From NCBI GenBank assembly GCA_031410595.1, contig JANNZM010000076.1, positions 1-64,000 of the forward strand: 64,000 nucleotides of DNA, in the 5' to 3' direction. Source of the stretch: JANMCE01 sp031410595. Lineage in GTDB: Bacteria > Actinomycetota > Acidimicrobiia > Acidimicrobiales > Ilumatobacteraceae. Under the pieces are notes generated by a model. The model was not told the origin of the DNA. It did not search any database and saw only the letters and a program-made list of their open reading frames with translations. Numbering within the stretch: position 1 is the first letter of the stretch; every line of letters starts with the position of its first letter. The translations under genes were made by a program, and so were the position numbers. Positions 44,299 to 53,258 of this stretch are shown in pieces.

Positions 44299-45464
44299 GT
44301 CCTGCCGCGGTCGGCCAGCGATGCCGCAACCCTGGCCAGCGAGACATCTACCAGCCAACGGCCGCCCTGCTCGATGAGCTGCAAAATGGCTGCTGCGGCG
44401 CTCAGGCCCGCCAGTGGGTCGGCGATGGCGTCGGCCAGAAATCTTGGCTCGCCCGATTGCCAGCCGACCAGTCCTCCGGCTGCGGCGGCATCGTCGCCGT
44501 ACCCAATGCGATGGGCGAACTCCTGTGATCGACCGTGGCTCTGGATCGAGAGCCAGAGCCGTGGACCACTTTCAACGACGGCACGGGCATCGATGCCCAT
44601 CTGCGCCAACGCCCGGGGTCGCGAGCCTTCAATCACAACGTCCACCCGCTGCAGTAACTCCGCCAGCTGCGCTTGGCCATCGGCACTGGCCAACGGGAGG
44701 CTGATCGATGTGCAGCGGTCATGCAATCGGTCGTAGAACGCGGGCGTGGCCCGCGCACCATCGGGCCGGGAACTGCTCTCGACCGTGATCACCTGGGCTC
44801 CGAGTCGAGCGAGGATATCGGCGGCGAGCGGTCCGGCCCAGAGCGAGGCCAAATTGGCGACGACGCGGCCCCTCAGCGACGTTGGCTGTGCCGGGCCGAC
44901 CCTGTCCACCAGCACGGCGCGACCATCGACTATCTCTCTCACGGCGCTGCACGCAAGCCCGAGCAGGCATGCGGTCTCGACCACATCTTCGACGGTCCGA
45001 TCACGAACGGCAGACTCGACCAGAGCCCAGGGGTCAACCAAAGACGCAGCTCCAGCGTCGACGCCGAGCCAGGCCGGTAGGGACCTGAAGTCGTCGGACC
45101 GAGCGAGGGAGACCGCGAACCAACCGTCCGCGGCGCGTAGAAGATGGCTCGCGCCGCCGCAACTGACCAGACCAGACCGAGGTAGTCCGAGCATGGTCGC
45201 TCGTTCGGTGAGTAAGCCGAGACCCTGATGCCCAACGAGCTGCGCCAGGGCTGCGCCTCGGGCGTCCAACTGGCGAACCAGGCCAGCCACGTGGCGTACC
45301 ACATCAACCGGCGTCGCGACGCTTGGCGCGGTCAAGGCCTGGGCACCGCACCCGATCCAGAGCGCGTCGACGTCAACGTCAGCGGGTGGCCACGCGGGCG
45401 CCAGATGCTGCGAGCTCACCCATGCAGTATGACCGTCGGGTCCTAAGCTCTTCGCATTCGGCAT
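44295..45464 (-). CDS. CaiB/BaiF type III CoA-transferase, permuted arrangement
   Basis: ATG 45464 gives 389 residues. The half order is unusual. The first 200 residues resemble the usual C-terminal part (GLVSCGGASHLLRAADGWF, PAWLGVDAG, VEDVVETACLLG). From about 225 comes the usual N-terminal part (RGRVVANLASLWAGPLAADIL, ARLGAQVITVES, LLQRVDVVIEGSRP) and then IADPLAGLSAAAAILQLI. This permuted-like form occurs in mycobacteria and related actinobacteria. The Asp that forms the acyl anhydride in classical enzymes is best sought near IADPLAG. It probably moves CoA between acids. Confidence 0.75.
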   Translation of the reverse strand: MPNAKSLGPDGHTAWVSSQHLAPAWPPADVDVDALWIGCGAQALTAPSVATPVDVVRHVAGLVRQLDARGAALAQLVGHQGLGLLTERATMLGLPRSGLVSCGGASHLLRAADGWFAVSLARSDDFRSLPAWLGVDAGAASLVDPWALVESAVRDRTVEDVVETACLLGLACSAVREIVDGRAVLVDRVGPAQPTSLRGRVVANLASLWAGPLAADILARLGAQVITVESSSRPDGARATPAFYDRLHDRCTSISLPLASADGQAQLAELLQRVDVVIEGSRPRALAQMGIDARAVVESGPRLWLSIQSHGRSQEFAHRIGYGDDAAAAGGLVGWQSGEPRFLADAIADPLAGLSAAAAILQLIEQGGRWLVDVSLARVAASLADRGRT

Positions 45465-45575
45465 CGCTGGTTCACCTCTGAGGCCTACAACGAGTTCATT
45501 CGTTCTCCCTTTGTCGGCGAGGAACTTGCTGGCGACGATGCGGTCGCGCTGATCCTCATTACCGATGAATCTCAC

Positions 45576-46457
45576 GTGCTCGCTGACCCCGGTACGTTGC
45601 CCGTCGTCGTCTGCCGCGTTGGACAGACAGATTGGTTCGACCGGGCGCGACATGTTGGCGAGGCCGATCCCGCATGGGACCTTGCGGTTGCAGATATCGA
45701 TGTCGAACGGCTGATCGAGAATGTGCGGCAGTCGCCTCTGGCGGCCAGCACCCTGGCGGTGCACCTGCGTACCATCAGCACGGTGTCGGTGGAGCACGGT
45801 CTTGCGCTGGAATCAGCCGCCTACGGCCTCCTGCAAGCAGGACCCGAGTTCGCCACGTGGCGTGCCGGTCAGCCCCCAACCATTTCGTCCGGTGGCTCTG
45901 GCCCCGTTGTCTCCACTGCCAGAGATGGTGGCACGCTGATCATCACCCTGGATCGACCGGCTCGCCACAACGCCATCTCTACCCAGCTGCGAGATGAACT
46001 CGATGATGCGCTCGCGCTCGCCGAAGCGGACAGCGCTGTTACTTCGGTGGTGCTGCGGGGTAATGGAGCGTCATTTTGTAGCGGGGGTGATCTCAGTGAG
46101 TTCGGGCTGCGACCGGACGCCGCCACCGCCCACATCACGCGACTCGCTCGGAGCCCAGCGCGTCGGCTGCATCGCTTGCGAACTCGAACCACGGTCCACA
46201 TCCATGGCGCAACCATGGGCGGTGGTATCGAACTGGCAGCCTTCGCTGACCACATCGTCGCCGATCCTGAAACGGTCATAGCGCTTCCAGAGATCAGCCT
46301 GGGCCTGATGCTCGGAGCGGGAGGCACCGTCAGCATCACTCGCCGCATCGGTCGCCATCGCACTGCGATGCTGGCGCTCACTGGGCAGACCATCGGGGCT
46401 GACACTGCCCTCAGGTGGGGCTTGGTCGATACCATCGCCCGTACCACCGACCTGTGA
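45576..46457 (+). CDS. Enoyl-CoA hydratase/isomerase family protein with N-terminal extension
   Basis: From GTG 45576 the product is 293 residues, of which the last 185 or so are crotonase: GASFCSGGDLSEFG, HIHGATMGGGIELAAF and IALPEISLGLMLGAGGTVS. The first hydratase Glu is kept (PEI) and the second is not (TAMLALTG). The open frame continues upstream to 45447 with plausible protein (HRWFTSEAYNEF) but no ATG, GTG or TTG before 45576, so the true start may be a rare codon or the gene may be 5'-damaged. It is divergent from the CoA-transferase and is followed 11 bp later by the SDR gene. Confidence 0.8.
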   Translation: MLADPGTLPVVVCRVGQTDWFDRARHVGEADPAWDLAVADIDVERLIENVRQSPLAASTLAVHLRTISTVSVEHGLALESAAYGLLQAGPEFATWRAGQPPTISSGGSGPVVSTARDGGTLIITLDRPARHNAISTQLRDELDDALALAEADSAVTSVVLRGNGASFCSGGDLSEFGLRPDAATAHITRLARSPARRLHRLRTRTTVHIHGATMGGGIELAAFADHIVADPETVIALPEISLGLMLGAGGTVSITRRIGRHRTAMLALTGQTIGADTALRWGLVDTIARTTDL

Positions 46458-46468
46458 AGGGGATTGCC

Positions 46469-47224
46469 ATGGCGCGACTCGACGGAAAGGTTGCGATCGT
46501 CACCGGCGCCGGACAGGGCGTCGGGCGAGGCATTGCGCTCGCGTTGGCAGCTAAGGGTGCGGCGGTCGTGGTAACCGGCCGCACCCTCGCCAAGTGCGAA
46601 GCGGTTGCCGACGAGATCACCGGGCGCGGCGGGCATGCTAGAGCGGTGGGCTGTGATGTCGAGTCGCGTGCCGAGGTGGACACGATGATCGCTTCTGCGC
46701 TCGCCACCTTCGGCCATCTCGACATCGTCGTGAACAACGCGCAGTCGCTCGTCTACAAGTCGGTGCGCAAGATCACTGAGGACGACATGAACTCGATGTG
46801 GCAGTCGGGCCCCATGGGGACCTTGCGCGTGATGCAGGCAGCGTATGACGCGCTGCGAGCGAGTCGTGGGTGCGTGATCAATCTCGGTTCGGGTTCATCT
46901 ATTCTGCCCCAACCGGCGATGAGCGGGTACGCGATGGCCAAGGAGGCGATTCGCGTGCTGACCCGAGTGACCGCGCTGGAATGGGGCCGGGTGGGTATCC
47001 GAGTCAACGCCATCTGCCCGCTTGCCGAGACACCAGGATGGGAGTTCTTCAAAGGTGAGACACCCGGCTCCGAAGCGCAGGTACTGGCCGCCATTCCCCT
47101 CGGCCGGATGGGGGACCCCGAGGCTGATATCGGTCGCGCCGCGGTGTACCTGGCCAGTGACGACGCGGCTTACGTCACCGGGACCACGCTGATGGTCGAT
47201 GGCGGTTTCAACTTTCTCCGATAG
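46469..47224 (+). CDS. SDR family oxidoreductase
   Basis: ATG 46469 (MARLDGKVAIVTGAG) gives 251 residues. GAGQGVGRGIALALA, NNAQSLVYKSV, the Ser in NLGSGSSILPQ, GYAMAKEAIRV (Tyr and Lys) and NAICPLAETPG, then TGTTLMVDGGFNFL are present. It follows the crotonase by 11 bp and is probably co-transcribed, giving a hydratase-dehydrogenase pair. Confidence 0.9.
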   Translation: MARLDGKVAIVTGAGQGVGRGIALALAAKGAAVVVTGRTLAKCEAVADEITGRGGHARAVGCDVESRAEVDTMIASALATFGHLDIVVNNAQSLVYKSVRKITEDDMNSMWQSGPMGTLRVMQAAYDALRASRGCVINLGSGSSILPQPAMSGYAMAKEAIRVLTRVTALEWGRVGIRVNAICPLAETPGWEFFKGETPGSEAQVLAAIPLGRMGDPEADIGRAAVYLASDDAAYVTGTTLMVDGGFNFLR

Positions 47225-47250
47225 TTCGGATGTATCGATGACCGGCCGGC

Positions 47251-49374
47251 CTATGCGGCGGTGATGGTGACAGGGACGGCTGACATGCGGGGCATGGCGC
47301 TGATGGATTGGAGGTCGACGGTCATGCTGAGCAGCATGTTCACGTTGGCGCCGACCGGACCGCCGGTGGTGTCGGCATCCTGATCGACAGGTAGGCGACC
47401 GAAGCCGTGGGTGATGGAAACGACGCCGCGTCGCATCGAGTCGTCGCTCAGCGCGCAGCACTGCACCCGACCATGATCCGAAATGACCGACACCGCTGCG
47501 CCGTCGGTGAGGCCGAGCGCAGCGAGGTCGTCGGGATGCACCGAACATGGGTTCATCGCGGTCGGCGGCAAGCCGGGCAGGTTTTTTCCGAGCGTGTTCA
47601 TCGTCTCCTTGGCCCGCCGGACGACGAGTTGGAAAGGGCGTTGGTCGGCAACTGAGCGAGTGCTGGCCTGTAGGGCGCTGGCCAACTCGTCGGCCACGTC
47701 GGCGGGCATGACATCGAATCGGTCACTGGCATCCTCGCTTGAGGGAGAGGCAATCACGGGCGCGACAGCGTCGAAAATCAGGCCGTGGGGATGCTGTTTC
47801 ACCTCGTCAAGCGGTATGCGGGCCCGAGCCGAGAATGACGCCAATAGTTCGTCGGTCCTGGGCATTGCATCATCAGGTGAGTACTCGCGGCCAGCGACAT
47901 GCAGTGACTTGCCGGCCTGCCAGGCGAGGCGCAGGAAGAATTCCCAATCGTCGATGACGCCGTCGGGGGCGGTCATGATGGCCGGCGTGTACTGGGCGAA
48001 GGGCTGGTCGAACAAGGTCTCGTAGGCTCGGGTTGTGTCGGGTCGCTCCAAGTGCATCACGGGCGCGATGACGTAGTGGGCCAGGCTTGCGGTCTCCGAT
48101 GGGAACGGATCAACCGTCACGAGCAAATCGAGTGTGGCGAGCGCATCAACGACCTGTCGCTGGCCCGGGATTGCCGCGGCCGGGTTTCCGCCCGACACCA
48201 CGAGCGCTCGCAAACGGTCGGGTCGGAGGCGGGTGATTTCGTCGACCAAACTGACTGCTGGCAACTGCCCCTGCAACAACCCGTAGCCCGAGTCGCTTTG
48301 GTAGCCCGTCTCCCACGTGCGGTTCGGGCCGACCACCTCGGCTCGAGGTGGCTTACCCGACCCGAGCACCGCCGCGCCGGCCGGGGCCTCACCGGCCGCT
48401 GGGAATCGCCCGCACACGATATTCATGCACTGGATGAGGTGCTCTGCCACGTTGGCCCAAGGTGCCATGTCGGGTCCGGTGCCGCTGGTCGCCACACCGC
48501 TTCGGGCCTGTCCAAACATGTGAGCGGCTGCAATCAGATCGGTGGCGTCGACCCCACAGATCGAAGCGACAACATCGGGCGTGAATGGTTGCGTCGCCTG
48601 CCGTAAATTGCTCATGCCGAGGGCCCATCGGCTCGTGAATGCGGTGTTCTCGAAGCCCTCGGTCAGCATGATGTTCAACAGCCCAGCGAACAGCACGGCG
48701 TCCGTGCCCGGGATGAGTTGCAGATGAATATCGGCCCGTGTGGCCACCTCGGTACGGCGCGGGTCAACGACGATCAGCTTCAGGCCCCGTCGTTTTTCCT
48801 GCTGTAAACGGCGGAAGCCGTCGTGGATAGGGAACCCGGTGAAGTAGCCGCCCTGCATCGAAACCAGTGGATTCGTGCCAGCCAGGAGCCACACCTCGGC
48901 ATCGGCGAATCGCTGCATGCCTGCCGCCCAACGGCCGAGTCGACCCTCGGCAACCCATTTGGCCGACTGGTCGACCGTCATGGATGAGAACGTTTTCTTC
49001 GACCCCATCGTGCGCCACCACGCCGTCGCGAACGGGTTGGTCAGCGATGCATACGCGGCCTGTGTGCCCGAGTAGAACCCAATGGCGTCGGGCCCGTAGG
49101 TGTCGGCGATATTGCGGAGTTGCTCGGCGATCTCCTCGATAGCGCTCGAGGCCGAGATGTCCTCGAACGTGCCGTCGGCGCAGCGTTTGCGACTGTTCCG
49201 AAATCGTTGCGGATCAGTATGGAAGTCGACGATGCGCCGCCCCTTCCCGCAGGTGAAGCCTTTCGTCAACCCATGCTCGTGGTCGCCCGAGACCGTCGCT
49301 TCCCGGCCCTGCTCAAGGTCAATCAACAACCCGCAAGTAGCAGGACAAAGTCGGCAATACGTGATGTGCCTCAT
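47251..49374 (-). CDS. Molybdopterin-dependent oxidoreductase (DMSO reductase family)
   Basis: A 707-residue catalytic-type subunit. The N-terminal CRLCPATCG ... TCGKGR gives the four Cys of a [4Fe-4S] cluster. Then come WWRTMGSKKTFSSM, LAGTNPLVSMQGGY, LKLIVVDPRRTEVATRADI and, at the C-terminus, NPCSVHPDDLAALGL and HGFGRLP typical of the molybdopterin dinucleotide-binding domain. The position of the Mo ligand (Cys, Sec or Ser in other members) reads SSMTVDQ, so a Ser or non-protein ligand is possible. There is no Tat signal and no adjacent electron-transfer subunit. The substrate is unknown. Confidence 0.88.
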   Translation of the reverse strand: MRHITYCRLCPATCGLLIDLEQGREATVSGDHEHGLTKGFTCGKGRRIVDFHTDPQRFRNSRKRCADGTFEDISASSAIEEIAEQLRNIADTYGPDAIGFYSGTQAAYASLTNPFATAWWRTMGSKKTFSSMTVDQSAKWVAEGRLGRWAAGMQRFADAEVWLLAGTNPLVSMQGGYFTGFPIHDGFRRLQQEKRRGLKLIVVDPRRTEVATRADIHLQLIPGTDAVLFAGLLNIMLTEGFENTAFTSRWALGMSNLRQATQPFTPDVVASICGVDATDLIAAAHMFGQARSGVATSGTGPDMAPWANVAEHLIQCMNIVCGRFPAAGEAPAGAAVLGSGKPPRAEVVGPNRTWETGYQSDSGYGLLQGQLPAVSLVDEITRLRPDRLRALVVSGGNPAAAIPGQRQVVDALATLDLLVTVDPFPSETASLAHYVIAPVMHLERPDTTRAYETLFDQPFAQYTPAIMTAPDGVIDDWEFFLRLAWQAGKSLHVAGREYSPDDAMPRTDELLASFSARARIPLDEVKQHPHGLIFDAVAPVIASPSSEDASDRFDVMPADVADELASALQASTRSVADQRPFQLVVRRAKETMNTLGKNLPGLPPTAMNPCSVHPDDLAALGLTDGAAVSVISDHGRVQCCALSDDSMRRGVVSITHGFGRLPVDQDADTTGGPVGANVNMLLSMTVDLQSISAMPRMSAVPVTITAA

Positions 49375-49431
49375 GGCCCACCCTAAATCCCTTTGGTGGG
49401 TGGCGGTTGACGTCGCGAAACCGGGCCGGGC

Positions 49432-51234
49432 CTACGAGACCCGCTGGGTGAGGTTCCGCGCTCGCAGCTTGTCGTGGCGGCGAAGGATGGAGGTTTGGCT
49501 GACTTCGCCGAGCAGGGTGCCATCTTGCGCCCAGAGTTCGGCTCGGCCGTAGCCAAATCCGTTCGCGACCTGCTGGATGTGGACCGACAGCAATACCCAG
49601 CCGGTGCGAGTGGCCTGCCCCACGCGCAAGGTGTTGTCGAGGCTGTTGCCGGCGTAAGGCTCGCCGATGGCGTCGGCGAAACCAAGGGGCATGAAGTCGC
49701 CGATGAACGCTAACTCTGGCACGGTCACCAGATGATCGGCCTCCGTCCAGACGCGAATCCAGACCGCGAAAGAGCCGTCGCCACGAACGCCACCAACGAT
49801 CTCGTCCAGCTGGCGGCCGCGGGCCAGGCGGTGCTCAACACGATCGCCAAGGTGACCGCCACCAGCCTCAAAAAACCGATAGCGGGGACAGTCGTCCGGC
49901 GAGGCGACGACGGGCGGAGCACCCCAGACCCCATCGATCGCCGTGTCCCGCTGGCCGAGCGCTGAGTGTGCCGTCAGTATCTCCCGACCGCCGCGGCTGA
50001 GTGTGCAGCGGGCTTGCGCGGTGTTTCGTCCGGCAACTTCGACCGTTACATCGACGTCGATCGGTGCCGTGCCCTGAGCGAACGACAGATACTGCGCCGT
50101 CACCCACACTGTCGGGCGCCCCGTGACCGATTCCATCGCCGCGGTCGCTACCCCGAGCCCGGCTCCGCCCTGCACCGAGTGCGCTGGTGTCAACACGTGG
50201 TTCGGCGGCGTCCACACGAATCGAGTCGGTTCGATCGTGGCCTCCAACTCAAACAAGTTCACCATCGGGTCCACCGGATCAACCATGCGAGCGACGCTAC
50301 CGCCAGCCATGCCCGCGCGCTGAAGCCTGGGGCGGCGGGGCATGAGGCGGCGGTGGAGGGACCGGCCTTCGTCGCCGCTGTTCGCGAAGTAGTCGAGCGG
50401 TCCGGAGAGGTCGGCGATGACGTGTTCGTTGTCGCGGACGTGCTCGATGGTGAGGGCGTCGGAGTCGAAACCGTGGGTGAGGCCGAGGGCGAAACGGGCG
50501 ACGCGGCCGCCGGCGGAGCTCCAGATCTGGCCCGTGACATCGCATGATTCGTGGGCCAGCCAGGCAACGGCGGGGGAGACCTGATTGACGTCAAGGCGCC
50601 TGCCCCAGGCGTCGCCTTCACCGGATCGCCACGACTCGGGCGCCACGCGCGATTGCTGCGACATGGGTGTGAAGGCCATGGCGCCGACCGCGTTCACGTG
50701 GATGCCAAGGGGGCGACCTTCCAACGCCAAGCTGAGCGTGAGGCCCCAGATGCCGGCCTTGGCTGCCGCGTAACCGGTCGACCCGGCGGTGCCGAGCAAA
50801 CCGGAGTTCGACGTGGTCGACACGATGCGTCCGTACCCCTGTGCAGCGAGATGCGGCCAAGCAGCGCGCACGACTCGGAACGCGCTGCCAAGGTTGACGG
50901 CCAACATCTGGTCGAAGAGGTCGTTCGACATCTCGCCCATATCCGCTGCGCGCAACATGCCTGCGTTGTTCACCACGATGTCGAGCCGGCCGTGCGTTTC
51001 AACGGTGGCCGCGATCAGCTCATCGGCCCCGACCGCGGACGCGACATCGGCCGCACACGGTGAGGCCAATCGGCCAGCGTTGACGATCTCGTCCGCAACC
51101 GTCTGAGCTGCTGCGGGGGTCAGGTCGTTGACCACGACCGTTGCCCCCCGTGCGGCGAGCAGATGCGCGTCCGCTCGGCCGAGCCCGCTGCCCGCGCCGG
51201 TGACCACCGCAACCCGTCCGTCGAAGCGAATCAC
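49432..51234 (-). CDS. SDR oxidoreductase fused to TesB-like acyl-CoA thioesterase
   Basis: A GTG at 51234 overlaps the upstream SDR stop (GTGA). The 600-residue product has an N-terminal SDR of about 290 residues (VVTGAGSGLGRADAHLLA, NNAGMLRAADMG, the Ser in STTSNSGLLG, TGYAAAKAGIWG) and, after a linker rich in Arg and Pro, a hotdog-type thioesterase of about 285 residues (VLTPAHSVQGGAGLG, PTVWVTAQYLSFAQG and a second hotdog ending ELWAQDGTLLGEVSQ). No stop lies between them. Either a true bifunctional protein or two genes joined by stop-codon loss, since the linker looks unselected. It would oxidise a hydroxyacyl-CoA and release the acid. Confidence 0.8.
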   Translation of the reverse strand: MIRFDGRVAVVTGAGSGLGRADAHLLAARGATVVVNDLTPAAAQTVADEIVNAGRLASPCAADVASAVGADELIAATVETHGRLDIVVNNAGMLRAADMGEMSNDLFDQMLAVNLGSAFRVVRAAWPHLAAQGYGRIVSTTSNSGLLGTAGSTGYAAAKAGIWGLTLSLALEGRPLGIHVNAVGAMAFTPMSQQSRVAPESWRSGEGDAWGRRLDVNQVSPAVAWLAHESCDVTGQIWSSAGGRVARFALGLTHGFDSDALTIEHVRDNEHVIADLSGPLDYFANSGDEGRSLHRRLMPRRPRLQRAGMAGGSVARMVDPVDPMVNLFELEATIEPTRFVWTPPNHVLTPAHSVQGGAGLGVATAAMESVTGRPTVWVTAQYLSFAQGTAPIDVDVTVEVAGRNTAQARCTLSRGGREILTAHSALGQRDTAIDGVWGAPPVVASPDDCPRYRFFEAGGGHLGDRVEHRLARGRQLDEIVGGVRGDGSFAVWIRVWTEADHLVTVPELAFIGDFMPLGFADAIGEPYAGNSLDNTLRVGQATRTGWVLLSVHIQQVANGFGYGRAELWAQDGTLLGEVSQTSILRRHDKLRARNLTQRVS

Positions 51235-52106
51235 TCCGGCTGATCTCGATAGTGGTCGAGGACACCCGCAGTGAGGGTGTTGCCGAAGCCGCCGTCTGGC
51301 CAGTTGAACCAGCCGGAAGCGGCCATCGTGCCGCCGTCGGGATGCAGGGTGGTGCCGGTGATGTACGACGACAGCCCTGACGCGAGGAACACGACGGAAT
51401 GGGCGATGTCGCGAGGGGTGCCGAGGCGGGCCATGGGGATCGAAACGCCGACGTTGATCGGGTCCGTCATGGGCTGGGTCTGGCCTTCGGCCCCGCTGAT
51501 ACCGAGCATGTTGGGCGTGGGAGCAAGGTCTGGTGCCACACAGTTCACTCGGATACCCGACGGCGCAAGTTCGACGGCCATCGTGCGGGAGAAGTGCGTG
51601 ACCGCGGCCTTGGCTGCGGAGTAGACCGCAAAGTTGGGTGCGCCACGGTGGCACTCGATAGTGGTGATACTGATGATGCTGCCGCCTCGACCAGCCGACT
51701 TCATCGCCGGAATCGCCCGTGACGTCGCGTGTAAGACATGGGTCAGGTTGGTTCGGATCAGCGCATCCCAGGCGCGGGACGACTGGTCCTCGAAGGCACC
51801 GCGGAATGTGCCGCCAACGACGTTCACCAACGTGTCGAGTCGTCCCCAGCGCTCATCGGCCGCGGCGAACAGCGCGTCGAGCGCGTCGGGTTCACGGGCG
51901 TCACCGGCGTGCACGATGGCATCAGCGCCCCTTGCATCGAGAGCCGCGGTGATGCTGGCGACCGCGGCCTCATCCCGGTCGACCAGCGCCACCCGTACGC
52001 CGTTGGCCGCGAGGTCAAGCGTGATCGCTTCGCCTAATCCGCCGGCACCGCCGGTCACGATCGCGACGGTGCCAGCCAGGCCGGCTCGTTCTTCCCACCA
52101 GGTCAT
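51231..52106 (-). CDS. SDR family oxidoreductase
   Basis: A 291-residue SDR: VTGGAGGLGEAITLDLA, ALVDRDEAAV (Asp for NAD), NVVGGTFRGAF in place of NNAG, the Ser in SITTIECH (replaced by Thr), VYSAAKAAVTHF with Tyr and Lys, and TGTTLHPDGGTMAASG near the end. The unusual NVVGG and C-terminal GWFNWPDGGFG extension set it apart from its neighbours. It overlaps the dehydrogenase upstream and the fusion gene downstream by four bases each, so all three are translated together. Confidence 0.88.
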   Translation of the reverse strand: MTWWEERAGLAGTVAIVTGGAGGLGEAITLDLAANGVRVALVDRDEAAVASITAALDARGADAIVHAGDAREPDALDALFAAADERWGRLDTLVNVVGGTFRGAFEDQSSRAWDALIRTNLTHVLHATSRAIPAMKSAGRGGSIISITTIECHRGAPNFAVYSAAKAAVTHFSRTMAVELAPSGIRVNCVAPDLAPTPNMLGISGAEGQTQPMTDPINVGVSIPMARLGTPRDIAHSVVFLASGLSSYITGTTLHPDGGTMAASGWFNWPDGGFGNTLTAGVLDHYRDQPE

Positions 52107-53203
52107 GGAGTTCCCCTTGTCGATCGGTCAGATGGAGCGGTTGCATTCGATGCGGTCGGGCTTGGGTCGACCAGAATTTTGACGTGCTGGTCGGCGTTGT
52201 TCAGTAACTCTTCCAGGCCGTCGGCGATGAGCGAGTCGAGCGGAATGTGGTCGCTGATCAACACGTTCGCATCGAACGCGCCGGCGGCAAGCATGGCGAG
52301 CGTGGCGGGGAAATCGACCGCCGGTTCGTACGTCATCGAATATCGGATATCGAGCTCTTTGGCCATCGCCAACCCCATGTCGACCCGGGCCAGATCGCCC
52401 CAACCGGCGACGCTCACCATCGTGCCGCGAGGCCGCAACGCCTGCAGTCCCTGGGAGAGGGCCGAGTCGTTGGCCGTGGTCTCAAAGACCAGATCAACAC
52501 CGTCGCCCACCAAGTCACGCACGACGTGGCGCAGGTTCTCGGTGGTCGGGTCAACAACCGCGGACGCGCCCAGTCGGCGGGCCGCCTCGCGTCGGGCGGC
52601 TGTGGGTTCGGAAACGATGATGGTCGTGGCTCCGGCGGTCCGGACGGCCTGTAGAACACCGAGTCCGATGGGGCCGGCACCGAGTACGAGCACCGTTGCC
52701 CCGAGCGTGGTCGGCGCGCGTCGAACCGCGTGCACCGCGACCGCCATCGGCTCGGCGAGCGCTGCTTCCACGACCCCCAACCCGGCGGGCACGGTGAATG
52801 CCGAGCGGCGCGACACGACCGCGAACTCGGCCAATCCGCCGTGGAGTGGTAGTCGGTAGCCGCCGTACAGGCCGAGCTTGCGGCACATCTGGGGCCAGGA
52901 ATGGCTACACGCGTAACAGCTTCCGCACCACTCGATGGGGGCGATCGCAACGGCAGCGCCGACGGCCATGTCCGTAACGCCAGCACCAACTTCACGCACG
53001 ATGCCCGAGAACTCGTGGCCCAGCACCACACCAGGTACGTGCATCGACGCGCCGCCCTTGGATGCTCCCACGTAGGTGTGCAGGTCACTCCCGCAGAGCC
53101 CATTGCGGGCCACCTCGATGAGTACCTCACCCGGCCCCGGTTCTGGTGTCGGCAAATCCTCCAGCCGAATGTCGCGGGGCCCGTAGTACACCGCACCCTT
53201 CAT
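52103..53203 (-). CDS. Zinc-dependent MDR alcohol/polyol dehydrogenase
   Basis: ATG 53203 (MKGAVYYGPRDIRLED), with GGAAGGG upstream, gives 366 residues. The catalytic zinc Cys is intact in NGLCGSDLHTYVG, then VLGHEFSGIVREVG, a partial structural-zinc-like cluster (WCGSCYACSHSWPQMC) and the Rossmann VLVLGAGPIGLGVLQA. It resembles butanediol and sorbitol dehydrogenases. It would oxidise a secondary alcohol with NAD(P). It is the intact counterpart of the frameshifted gene at 30821. It heads the operon and shares an operator-like box at 53228 with the divergent SDR. Confidence 0.9.
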   Translation of the reverse strand: MKGAVYYGPRDIRLEDLPTPEPGPGEVLIEVARNGLCGSDLHTYVGASKGGASMHVPGVVLGHEFSGIVREVGAGVTDMAVGAAVAIAPIEWCGSCYACSHSWPQMCRKLGLYGGYRLPLHGGLAEFAVVSRRSAFTVPAGLGVVEAALAEPMAVAVHAVRRAPTTLGATVLVLGAGPIGLGVLQAVRTAGATTIIVSEPTAARREAARRLGASAVVDPTTENLRHVVRDLVGDGVDLVFETTANDSALSQGLQALRPRGTMVSVAGWGDLARVDMGLAMAKELDIRYSMTYEPAVDFPATLAMLAAGAFDANVLISDHIPLDSLIADGLEELLNNADQHVKILVDPSPTASNATAPSDRSTRGTP

Positions 53204-53227
53204 GGTGGGCCCTTCCCTTCGGTGTAG

Positions 53228-53243
53228 TTGACGACTGTGTCGA
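53228..53243. promoter_or_regulatory. Predicted operator, TTGAC-N6-GTCGA
   Basis: TTGAC GACTGT GTCGA lies in the 55-bp gap between divergent genes starting at 53203 and 53259. One arm has a mismatch; spacing equals that of the other copies. Confidence 0.5.
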
Positions 53244-53258
53244 CTGTACTCTCGGCTT

